A DNA stretch of 64,000 bases, taken from contig OX235271.1 in assembly GCA_944472155.2 (NCBI GenBank), forward strand, positions 95,555,256-95,619,255, read 5' to 3'. Source of the DNA: Trichobilharzia szidati (taxonomy: Eukaryota > Platyhelminthes > Trematoda > Strigeidida > Schistosomatidae). Made by a program: the position numbers and the translations under genes. Position 1 is the stretch's first letter; each line of letters begins with the position of its first letter. This document shows, piece after piece, positions 54,744 to 64,000 of this stretch. Under the pieces are notes generated by a model. The model was not told where the DNA came from. It was given only the letters and a program-made list of their open reading frames with translations, and ran no database searches.

Positions 54744-56271
54744 ACTGATTAAAAATGCCCATTGAAATTTTTAAAAGAATTGATACTGAACAAAGAGTAC
54801 TCTTTTCGATAACTTCATCATCAGGCTCTACAGTTATATATACATTATAGTGAATGAATGAATTAGTGTTATGAACAACATTAATGTCTAAGTAACATCG
54901 AATCAATAATATCAACAGATTACAGTTCAACAGAATCAACATAACAATAAGCTAAATGTCAGAAAAATTAGGAAAGATAATATTACAAATTCATGAATTT
55001 ATAGTCTCTACTGAAGGCCGGCTAGGGCAGTAGTAGGGGCTGGACTTGCTTCTTTTGAACAAAGAGCACTGGTTGTTTCACGCGAATTGCAATAGCCTCT
55101 GCTGTTTGGAGCATGCGGTGCTTCGATGTTTTTGGCAATTTATTTGGCACCCGGTAGATGATAGAGAAGGATTCTTCCACGCTGGCTTTGTGACCGGTTT
55201 GCACCAGATGGTCCAATATCGAGCTGTTAATAGTTTTAACTACACCTTTACTTAGCCATAGTGGGAGATGTTGTCGAGCACGAAAAATCAAGCTCCTAGA
55301 GCAACGGCCAATATAACTCGCTCCACAAGCGCAGTTGAATTGGTAGATACAATTTGAAGTGGCTAGTCTAGGTACTTCATCTTTCAGTCGAGGTAGCACC
55401 ATCGGTCGTGTAGAGAATAATACGTGTAGTTCCCCAGCATGAAAAGTTCTTTGAACTGATTTTCTTAATTTGTTCGTAATTATCTCGCTTGGTATGTCAC
55501 CCATGAATTGTAGTCGTATATATAAAGGCTTCTTGTTTACAGACAGTGAGTAGTCCTTTTCCGCTTTCTTTATCATGTGTTTCTTGATAAATTTGTCGGG
55601 ATAGCCATTTTCGATTAAAGTACCATATACAATGCTTAATTTATCTTCAATTAATTCTTCTGAGCATATAGCTCTGACTCTGTGGCTGAGGGTCTTCACT
55701 GAATTTCTTTTGTAATTGATAGGAACGAAGCTGTGAAAGTGTGTATATTGTCCTGTCGAAGTGCTTTTTCTATGCAAATTTCTTTTTATGCTACCGTCTG
55801 GTTTTCTTGTAAGTAGGACATCCAGGAAGGCAATTCTGTCTTGGGATTCCTCTTCGCTTGTGAATTTCATAACCGAATGTACTTCATTGAATTCAGTAAT
55901 TATTGCACTCCTATCAGAACTATTATCACAAAGAATAAAGGTATCATCCATATATCGGCAATAAAATGGGAGCTTACTGATAAGGTTATTCGAAGGTCCA
56001 TTTTCTAGCTTACTTAGAAAGAAATCAGCCAGAATGGGACCCAATGGGGAGCCCATCGCCACCCCGTCCACTTGCCTGTAAAGTGTGCCGTCAAATTTGA
56101 AGTTTACATTCATGGTACATCTTAATAACAATTCTTTTAGGATTTCAGTACGGATGCCAATGTTTATCGACTGGTTATCCACTTGTTCACATATATAGTT
56201 AACTGTTTCTATTAGAGGTACATTTGTGAATAACGATGTTATGCCCAGAGATATCATGGTTTTGTCCTTAA
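54744..56271 (-). mobile_element. Penelope-like element, RT and GIY-YIG, 12-bp target duplication
   Basis: TATCTAATATCA at 54732-54743 and 56272-56283 flanks a 1528-base element. The minus-strand frame is open for about 420 residues. It begins in the reverse transcriptase (SLFTNVPLIETVNYICEQ), has GVAMGSPLGPILADFFLS and the catalytic YMDDTFIL, then IAFLDVLLTRKPDGS. After a linker comes the endonuclease: CIYQFNCACGASYIGRCSRS (Cys-rich entry plus GIY-YIG core), FRARQHLPLWL and the tail. The N-terminal third of RT is missing, so it cannot move alone. The unbroken frame means it is recent. Known PLEs prime reverse transcription at nicks made by this endonuclease. Confidence 0.9.
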
Positions 56272-56736
56272 TATCTAATATCATCAAATCAAAGTGTGCA
56301 CTGTGATGGCGAGCTACCTAGAATGGTGGTCACATTGCAAATCTGACTGACAGAATTCAATATGCACCAAAGAAAGGACTAGACACGTTACACTAGTTAC
56401 TAGTGTCCAATGAAAACTTGACATTAGTGTTGAACTATGCATCTAGTTTGTTCTACTTTCACATTCCTCAATAATAAGTGGCCACAACTTCTTACAGGAC
56501 TGGACTTTGAAATAATAAGTCTTTCTTGACAAGCACATTACCTTTCAAACAATGTGGTGGAATTCACTGCTATTTGCTAATCTGTAAAAATGCACAGTAC
56601 ACAGTGGCGTCATCCGTCATACAATAATTACACATCACAACTGTCTTTAAAGACATTTCGTCAATAATCCATATAAGTGAACATTAGATACCGTAAACGA
56701 TGTGATATTTATGTGGTGTTGGTATTGTTATTGTGC

Positions 56737-56935
56737 GTCAATGGCACAGTGGTAAGGACGCTCGCCGACTATGCACATGGTCTGGGGTTCAATCCCCAGC
56801 CAAAGCAAAGCTGATATGAATGGTCGGCCTGCTAAATTCGTGCTACCGATATCACATGCTGAAAATTCCATACTTGTATCCAAAATACTGTGTGGAATCA
56901 AGCTTTAACAAAAAAAATAATAAATAAAAAAAACT
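56737..56935 (+). repeat. SINE family F, left arm copy
   Basis: GTGCGTCAATGGCACAGTGG head, GGGGTTCAATCCCCAGCC, then GATATCACATGCTGAAAATT and AAGCTTTAACAAAAAAAAT end. Duplicated as 58315-58505 in the opposite arm. Confidence 0.85.
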
Positions 56936-57289
56936 CAGTGAGAGTATAATTCAGCTTCTGATTATTGAAAAAACTGGACCATTACATAGCACTATTAGTT
57001 TATCTTATGGATATTATCTGATTGTCTGGAGACACATTGCTCTAACATCAAAATAATCAGAGCAAGTCCATTCACTGTCCAATGAGACAGACAGAATCAT
57101 ATTTGTAAACAAAAATTTTTAGATTGTGTCCTCTAAACATACCACAAAAACCGATATGCTTTACAATTTTATTCAAAATAAAAAGTAGTTTAATTTACTT
57201 CCTAGCATAAGTGATAGCAGAAGTGATAAAAATACCTAAACAACAATAACAACAAGCACTAATCAATATCAGCAGCAGAATTCTTTTAA

Positions 57290-57965
57290 GTAAATCAATC
57301 ACTGACCTGTCTAGATAGCGTCATTTCAACTAGAAGCAACACATATAAGGATGTCAAAGTCATGCAGCATCAAGAAAGTGAGACAGATCTGCATAAATCT
57401 GAAAACAGTGTAGAAATCCGCTACAATCAGCATAACGAACAAGGTTAAGATGTTCAACACAAATATCATGTCAGTGATTCTATATGGTTCATAGACTTTG
57501 TGAGTTACCAAGAGCATTTCGAAAATGATTCTGATGTTTATCAACAGCTGCTACTTTCGCTCCATACTGAAGATCAGATGGCCTGTAGGGAAGTGTAGGC
57601 AACAAGGAACTCTAGAAACGAACCAACGAAGAACCCACGGCGCAACAAACACTCAGAAGAAAATGGACGTGGATTGGATACACGCTGAGGAGACCAGTGA
57701 GTGACATTGCGCGCCAGTTCATCGGTGGAGTGGAAGTCGAATGTGAAATGACGAGTTAGATGTCAGATTGTGGATGGCGATATGGAGGAGATCGTGTGAG
57801 AAAATGAAAGCGTATGGGCGATAGTGGAGGTAGGTGAGAAAGACGGCAGAGGACAGGATGCATGCAATTGAAGCCCTACATCCTACCCAAAATCCAAAAG
57901 AAGAAGGATAACAATTACACGTCCACTGGACGCTGTTGACCTGTGCTAAGAACAATATAAATAAA
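57290..57965 (+). mobile_element. RTE copy in the spacer of the inverted duplication
   Basis: Contains a diverged STRSNTYKDVKVMQHQ-like start, FNTNIMSVILYGS, SQTL, QQLLLSLHTEDQMAC and the 3' end (TTGAAGCCCTACATCCTACC). The last ~480 bases recur at 59237-59731. Confidence 0.75.
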
Positions 57966-58314
57966 ATTCAACCAATAAGTTAGTTCATAAATCGTGCAAT
58001 AAAAATGTTGGTTCCTCAAGTTCATTATGGAATATAATCAGGACGTTAGGAAGTAAATTAAACTACTTTTTTATTTTGAATAAAATTGTAAAGCACATCG
58101 GTTTTTGTGGTATGTTTAGAGAATACAATCTAAACATTTTTGTTTACAAATATGATTCTGTCTGTCTCATTGGACAGTGAATGGACTTGCTCTGATTATT
58201 TTGATGTTAGAGCAATGTGTCTCCAGACAATCAGATAATATCCATAAGATAAACTAATAGTGCTATGTAATGGTCCAGTTTTTTCAATAATCAGAAGCGG
58301 AATTATACTCTCAC

Positions 58315-58505
58315 TGAGTTTTTTTTATTTATTATTTTTTTGTTAAAGCTTGATTCCACACAGTATTTTGGATACAAGTAGGGAATTTTCAGCATGTGAT
58401 ATTGGTAGCACAAATTGATATCAGCTGTGCGTCGGCTGGTGATTGAACCCCAGACCATGTGCATGGTCGGCGGGCGTCCTAACCGCTGTGCTACCGACAC
58501 ACAAT
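58315..58505 (-). repeat. SINE family F, right arm copy
   Basis: Mirror of 56737-56935 with few differences: AAGCTTGATTCCACACAG, GATTGAACCCCAGACC, GTGCTACCGACACACAAT. Confidence 0.85.
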
Positions 58506-58964
58506 AACAATACCAACACCACATAAATATCACATCGTTTACGGTATCTAATGTTCACTTATATGGATTATTGACGAAATGTCTTTAAAGACAGTTGTGA
58601 TGTGTAATTATTGTATGACGGATGACGCCACTGTGTACTGTGCATTTTTACAGATTAGCAAATAGCAGTGAATTCCACCACATTGTTTGAAAGGTAATGT
58701 GCTTGTCAAGAAAGACTTATTATTTCAAAGTCCAGTCCTGTAAGAAGTTGTGGCCACTTATTATTGAGGAATGTGAAAGTAGAACAAACTAGATGCATAG
58801 TTCAATACTAATGTCAAGTTTTCATTGGACACTAGTAACTAGTGTGACGTGTCTAGTCCTTTCTTTGGTGCAGACTGAATTCTGTCAGTCAGATTTGCAA
58901 TGTGACCACCATTCTAGATAGATAGCCATCACAGTGCACACATTGATTTGATGATATTAGATAT

Positions 58965-59660
58965 TTGATGCAATGGGCCTCAGGAAGCCTTAGACATAGG
59001 TTTTCATGCTAGTTCCTTCACGGTTGCAGATACGCCTTGCTGACTGTTGAGTACCAACTAGCACGAAACCTAGGTGAAGCAAGGCGTCCTACCGATTGCC
59101 TCCAACTATCTAATATCATCAAAATAATGTCAAGTTATTGCTCCTATAAGTTTCAGAGACTTTCCGAGTCACCAAAAGCATTTCCAACAGCCTCTTATAG
59201 ACTTTAATTAACACAGCAGCCACCTTCATTCCATACTGAAGATCAGATGGCCTGTAGGGAAGTGTAGGCAACAAGGAACTCTAGAAACGAGTCAACTAAG
59301 GACCCACGGGGGAACAAATATTCGGAAGAAAATAGAGATGGATCGGAGACACTCTGAGGAGACCGTTGAATGACATCGCGCGCCAGTCCTTCGGTCGAGT
59401 GGAAGTCGAATGGGAAACGACGAGTTAGACGTCAGATGGTGGATGGTGATATGGAGGAGATAGTGTGAGGAGAAAATGAGAGCGTATAAGGAATCGTGGA
59501 GTCAGGTGAGAAAGACGGCAGAGGACAGGATGAAATGGATGCATGCCAATGAAGCCCAACGTCCTACTCAGTATCCAAAAGAAGAATGATAACAATTGCA
59601 TGGTCCACTGGACGCTGTTGACCTGTATTAAGAACAATATAAATAAAATTTAACCAGCAA
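58965..59660 (+). repeat. SINE family B fragment and RTE end, right arm
   Basis: 58965-59120 is family B with a degraded hammerhead (CTGACTGTTGAGTACC, CACGAAACCTAGGTGAAG, where the cleavage-site C became G). 59130-59660 is an RTE 3' end (TTTCCGAGTCACCAAAAGC ... GAAGCCCAACGTCCTACTC). Confidence 0.75.
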
Positions 59661-59924
59661 GTTAGTTTATCAATCATGCAATAAAAATGTTGGTTCCTCA
59701 AGTTCATTATGGAATATAATCACCACGTTAGAACATTTGGATTCAATACTTTCAGCTCAATTGACTGTATCAACCTTCAATCAACACCCGTCATTTTATG
59801 TAATATAGTTAAAATTCTATTGATTATTGAAGTGACTTATCAAATATCGATTTTTCTACTATGTTCACAGATAAACAGTACTTATTACATTCCTACACTA
59901 GGTCAGTCGTGATCCATAATACCT

Positions 59925-60050
59925 CATTAGTAGCATATCTAACGGGTTGGAATCCCCCAAGGGACATAATTTCCTTCGACAATGCGAATACGAATGGCTG
60001 ATGAGTGTCAATAACCATGAAATCGAGATCCAAAGAATCCCTTGATTTAC
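59925..60050 (+). repeat. SINE family B relic
   Basis: CGGGTTGGAATCCCCCAAGG and TTTCCTTCGACAATGCGAAT followed by GGCTGATGAGTGTCAATAAC. Core box CTGATGA survives but stem II and the GAAA box are broken. Confidence 0.5.
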
Positions 60051-60094
60051 CAACAAATAGCTAATTAATAATTTCAAATACTTTTGATGATCAT

Positions 60095-60600
60095 TCAAAT
60101 GTTGGTTTGTAGGGATTTGGTTGATTGGTTACAGGATTTCATCATGAGCTGACGTTGGTTAGAGGACCATTGGAAAACCTGCAGAGAGTACTGGACAGCC
60201 GTTTCGTCCTAGCTCTCTGGGACTCTTCATCAGTACGCACCCACCACAAGGAAATCGAACCCAGGACCTTCTGGTTACAAGGTGAGCAAACTCGTAGACC
60301 ATTGAGCCACTGGGACCCGATCCAATGGCCCATGAATGCTAACTTCTGCCAATTCACGATATAGCGTGACCGCTATCCAGTGTCTTCGGGGAGTATTTGT
60401 CCTCACACTCGACCTGCTGCACCCTACTGGTCACGACTATCCACTAGAACCCAGGTAACTACCTACCTGAATAGGGCCAGTAGCCAGTGAGCATCTCATT
60501 GATATGCACGTATTGGTTTGTAGGGATTTGATTGATTGGTTACAGGATTTCATCATGAGCTGACATTGGCTAATGAACCATTGGAAAACCTGGGAGTACT
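60095..60600 (-). repeat. SINE family A, full-length copy and adjacent fragment
   Basis: 60095-60475: tail, hammerhead-like (ATGAAGA core, stem III ACG), tRNA-like head and body to the GTCCTCACACTCGACC region. 60505-60600: another tail piece. Confidence 0.75.
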
Positions 60601-60984
60601 TCCCACTTTTGATGATGATAAAAGAATGAAGACACTGTGGAATAGCTGATAATCGAATATTTACAACCCTTTAAAACTTTTAGCATATAAATTGCACATG
60701 AATATTTCACCCAAAAATAAATTAAAACGAATTTTAATCACTCGAATGAGCTTACTCAACATATTCTCTCTTTTCACTCCATACTTAACGAATACAAAAA
60801 AATTTTAAAAAACATGACCAGCATATTTGTGTTCAATCAATATCATATCAGCTGATTAAATCACGTGTACAACTGTCTACATAAGTTCATACTTCAATAA
60901 AGAAGTTTAATAATATTGAAAATTGAACTGTGCAACAATCGATACAATGTGAATCGTCAGCATTTCTTTTAAATAAGAGTTTTC

Positions 60985-61175
60985 AAGAGTTTGTTTTTGA
61001 GGGATTTGATTTGATTTCAAGTTTGACAGCTGATTGATATCAGTGTTAGAGAACCAGCGAAATCCAGGGAGTACTACTGGACAGCTGTTTCGTCCCAGTT
61101 CGGGACTCATCGGCAGTACTCACCCACCGACTGAGTTTCGAATCCACAACCTTCCGGTTACAAGGTAACCTCGTA
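60985..61175 (-). repeat. SINE family A, diverged
   Basis: Reverse copy with tail, a hammerhead-like segment with core CCGATGA (U4 changed), perfect GTCCC/GGGAC stem II, and a shortened head (GAGTTTCGAATCCACAACC). Confidence 0.7.
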
Positions 61176-61554
61176 GAGTTATTTATTACTAGCTAAAAGT
61201 TAAAGTAAACAATGAATTAGTATTAAATTAGATTCAGAGGTTATGGCATGAAATAAATGTATCATTTCACACAGTGGTACATCACTTAAGGTTACCAAAC
61301 TTTAAGACAGTAAACCAAAAAATGGAATAAAAATTAGATAATACTGAATAAGGAAAAATGGAAGTAGACGGAAATATTCGAAGAAAACAAAAAGTGAATA
61401 CATCTCATATCATCTGTCAAAGAGTCCATGCCTTAGGCTTTTGTATTACCACTCTGTTGTTTGATTGCCTAGGGGTATCACGTAATACCAAAATGAAGAT
61501 TGGTTCTTTTTGTTTTATCAACAAACTTTTCAGCGATTGTGACGCCAGATGGAA

Positions 61555-61638
61555 GTGATTGCAAAGAATCGAACTCAACGGAGATATGCTGCTGAAACCC
61601 CACGTTCCACTTAGAATGCAAGGCATGAATAATAATAC
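61555..61638 (+). mobile_element. RTE 3'-end fragment
   Basis: GCTGAAACCCCACGTTCCAC and an AATAATA tail interrupted by the solo LTR. Confidence 0.6.
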
Positions 61639-61957
61639 TGTGGTGAGTGCTGTCTGCAAGCCAACATTGTAGACATCAAGTTACGTCGATGTTACGTCCC
61701 GAATCGGGGTCATGACAAAAAACAATAACAAAGCCTAACCTTGAGGAACTCAACAACCAATCACAGTAGACTTAACGTGTGCAAATACGACTCGCAGATA
61801 TATGGCTTAACTTTCTGAGAAACGGTCACAAGCAAGAAAACAACTAATCAGAAGATGGTGCTTCTCCGCTGACAATAATGCACATAAAAATCTATAAATA
61901 TCTGTTGATTCTCTCAATAAACGATCTGTTACCTGACCCTTGTCTTCCGTCGTTACA
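61639..61957 (+). mobile_element. solo LTR with 4-bp target duplication, second copy
   Basis: 319 bases from TGTGGTGAG to CGTTACA, flanked by ATAC on both sides. Shares AACTTTCTGAG, ATAAAAATCTATAAATAT and AATAAACGATCTGTTAC with 50908-51211. Like the first copy it landed in the AAT-rich tail of an RTE. Confidence 0.8.
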
Positions 61958-62331
61958 ATACTACAAACGGACACTGTGGCTATGAAAGTCCCTTAGTCTA
62001 ATATTTGCAGACATAATCCTATCTCACGAAAATATAAGCAAACTAAAGGGTGCGGTAAAGCAGACTAAATCGCATTTAAGATTCGCAGACAATATTTTGA
62101 GCATATGTAAGTGTGACCGCCGTACGAAGAATCTAGTCACTGTTTAATTCACTTCATCCCATTGCTAAGCCATCCAAATGACGACAGATTTTATTGTCAA
62201 GCTGAATGTTCATCGTACAACGGAGTAGTAGTTCCCGTAGTGTTTGAGGTGGTATACCTACGTCCATGTCATTTCCTATCAGAGATTCATAGATAAAGTC
62301 GATGGTCTCTAATAAAAGGAATGTTTTCAAG

Positions 62332-62785
62332 TATTGGTTTTGTAGGGATTTTATTTGATTGCATGGAGGATTTCATCATGAGCTAACATCAGTTAAAGAA
62401 CCACTGGAAAACCTAGGAGTACTGGACAGCTGTTTCGTCCTTGTTTGGGACTCTTCAGTAGTACGCACTAGCGACTGGCCCTATTCAGACAGTTAACCTG
62501 GGGTTCTAGTGGGAAGCCGTGACCAGTAGGGTACAGCAGGTTGAAGATAAGGCAGTAACTCATCGAAGAAGGTATTGCGAAATGGTCGCGCTATGTCGTG
62601 AATTGGAAGAAGTTAGAATTCAAGGGCCATTGTATCGGGTTCCAGTGGCTCAATGGTCTACCAGAAGGTCCTGGGTTCAAACCCCGTTGGTGAGTGCGTA
62701 CCGATGAAGACTCCCGAACTTGGACAAAGCAGCTATACAGTACTCCTAGGTTTTCCAGTGGTTCTCTAACTGATGTCAACTCATG
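62332..62785. repeat. SINE family A fold-back copy with hammerheads at both ends
   Basis: Left end is reverse tail plus hammerhead (62332-62470). The rest is forward: body (CCTATTCAGACAGTTAACC), tRNA-like head (GTTCCAGTGGCTCAATGG, GGGTTCAAACCCCG), hammerhead relic and tail to about 62785. The two ends are inverted repeats of ~90 bases. The forward hammerhead is degraded (ACCGATGAAGACTCC, GGACAAAGC). Confidence 0.8.
62419..62464 (-). ncRNA. hammerhead ribozyme, canonical core boxes
   Basis: Minus strand: core box CTGAAGA, stem II GTCC/GGAC perfect, GAA, stem III ACA/TGT, C17. Stem I GTACTA against CAGTAC has one mismatch at the helix end next to the core (A opposite C). Confidence 0.7.
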
Positions 62786-62865
62786 ATGTTAAGGACGTTA
62801 GTGAACACGGAAGTGACCTGCATAAAGACCGTTGTTTCATCGTTAATCTCCTTATCTCTTACATT

Positions 62866-63100
62866 GATATAAGAATAAAACTTGGGCACTGTGGTAGAGT
62901 GTAATTCCATTATGGGTAAATTTTTATTTTGATAGAGTCTCACAGTGTTATACAGTAATATTTACTGATGACGTTTCGAGCACAAACTATTGCTCATAAT
63001 CATGATTATGAGCAATAGTTTGTGCTCGAAACGTCATCAGTAAATATTACTGTATAACACTGTGAGACTCTATCAAAATAAAAATTTACCCATAATGGAA
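62866..63100. mobile_element. palindromic foldback element, copy 2, 14-bp target duplication
   Basis: TTATCTCTTACATT at 62852-62865 and 63101-63114 brackets a 235-base element. It starts GATATAAGAATAAAACTTGG and continues with two ~95-base arms meeting at GCTCATAATCATGATTATGAGC. Very similar to copy 1, including the ~37-base unique leader. Inserted in PLE coding sequence. Confidence 0.85.
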
Positions 63101-63239
63101 TTATCTCTTACATTTTCCTTATATTTGAAAGTGTCCTTCAAGCTATACTTAGCCACTTTTAGCTGCGGTGGTTTAAGTATATCTGCCAGAAATCTTGCCA
63201 CTTCATGATATAGTGAGTTAAACATATCTAATTTTTTGA

Positions 63240-63422
63240 TTTTTGATTACAGCCTGATTCCACACCGTATTTTTTGGTACAGGTATGGAATTTTCAGCAT
63301 GTGATATCGGTAGCCCAAATTTTGCAGGCCGACCATATATATCAGGTGTGCGTCGGCAGAGGATCGAACCTCGGACTATGTGCATGGTCGGTGAGAGTCC
63401 TAACCACTGTGCCACCGACGCA
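63240..63422 (-). repeat. SINE family F
   Basis: Reverse copy inside the PLE: CAGCCTGATTCCACACCG, GATATCGGTAGCCCAAATTT, GGATCGAACCTCGGAC and CACTGTGCCACCGACGC. Confidence 0.85.
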
Positions 63423-64000
63423 GAGACCTCATTGGCACGTTGGGTTTATGAATTTTATGTAGCCCATACATTCTAGGTATATTTGTTCCTATAGGCTTTA
63501 GACATTCGAGAATTTGGGGAGACACTATACAACCGGGTACCAGGGCTGTCAGTATCTTCAAGGTTCCCTTTTCTAATCTGTATCATCTTTGTTGTTGGGT
63601 AGTTTTTGAAATTTTGTAGTGTCCCTTAGAATGCTAATCATCTTATCAATGTAGTCAAGTCTATCTAATAATAAAATCCCAGTCACCTTATCCGATCTAA
63701 TTGTAAGAATGCGTTCGTTTGATCGGATCCTCTTTAAGGCTTCAATACGAGTCTTGCTGAGAATACTTTTCTTAGTACACATCCCTGGTTGATATTGGCA
63801 ACAATTTTCAACAACAGAAGGCCTTAGTTCCAAAAACTGTGATTGAAATTGGAGACATTAATTTCCCGATACGAATTTAAAACAAGTAACAAAGGTTAAT
63901 AAAGCAGGATTTAGAAAATTCATCAAATTTCGGTAGAACTGTTTTTCTAGCTGAATAAAAAAGGAAATCGTCATCACTATGGCTTTAACATGGTAACACG

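Larger units (their letters stand above)
54128..59600. repeat. large inverted duplication
   Basis: 54128-54743 plus 56284-57206 is the reverse complement of about 58050-59600 (each arm about 1.55 kb). The arms include SINE family F and B copies and an RTE fragment in the same order. The ~840-base spacer (57207-58049) is mostly RTE. The PLE 54744-56271 interrupts the left arm only. In addition, 57567-58048 is repeated directly at 59237-59731. Confidence 0.85.
62155..63833 (-). mobile_element. Penelope-like element RT region, split by three insertions
   Basis: From right to left: 63833-63573 encodes a PLE N-terminal part (ERILTIRSDKVTGILLLDRL, DYIDKMISILRDTTKF). 63570-63425 has YGLHKIHKPNVP across a frameshift. 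63235-63105 plus 62865-62790 reads EVARFLADILKPPQ and TSVFTNVL. 62328-62155 reads ETIDFIYESLIGND, LRELLLRCTMNIQ and DGLAMG. The catalytic YMDD part and endonuclease are missing. Inserts: SINE F (63240-63422), foldback (62866-63100) and SINE A (about 62332-62785). Confidence 0.75.

Noticed and set aside
1..64000. CRISPR arrays, rRNA genes or bacterial operons
   Set aside because: No regularly spaced direct repeats, rRNA motifs or compact gene clusters; the content is eukaryotic throughout.

Overview
The window looks like nuclear DNA of a blood fluke (Schistosoma or a close relative; my guess is the S. haematobium group). This is inferred from content: an AT-rich eukaryotic gene with long introns and a 30-base microexon, 5'-truncated RTE/SR2-like retroposons, Penelope-like elements (PLEs), a Merlin-type DNA transposon remnant, and many tRNA-headed, Sm-alpha-like SINEs carrying hammerhead ribozyme sequences. 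No bacterial-style operons, CRISPR arrays, rRNA genes or credible functional tRNA genes were seen.

Positions 1-41.2 kb hold one host gene on the + strand, the 3' two thirds of a tensin homologue. Twelve phase-compatible coding exons run from 509 to 39684: a low-complexity middle region, an SH2 domain split over three exons (18840-19127, 21750-21875, 30862-31377) and a C-terminal PTB domain over three more (34998-35271, 37181-37225, 39552-39684). The start (phosphatase/C2 part) lies off the left edge or is absent; an exon-like block at 242-334 does not join in phase. Exon 10139-10408 can be read through its donor into a further 172-codon open frame ending at 10926, which suggests a second isoform lacking SH2 and PTB. 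The introns are packed with SINEs and retroposon fragments.

Positions 41.2-64 kb contain no host gene I can support. They are a nested graveyard of mobile DNA: a gag-only LTR element with matching 4-bp flanks (47774-48787), two solo LTRs with 4-bp target-site duplications (50908-51211, 61639-61957), RTE 3' ends, several PLE copies with reverse transcriptase and GIY-YIG parts, and a large inverted duplication (54.13-59.6 kb) whose left arm was later hit by a PLE (54744-56271, 12-bp duplication).

The most unusual signals are: (1) hammerhead ribozymes inside three different tRNA-headed SINE families, some copies with all core residues intact and many differing only at catalytic position C3; (2) a ~240-bp, nearly perfectly palindromic foldback element present twice, each copy with a 9-14 bp target-site duplication; (3) the possible truncated tensin isoform; (4) SINEs whose 3' tail matches the RTE 3' end, implying borrowed retrotransposition machinery. 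All homology calls come from reading motifs by eye; no database search was run.
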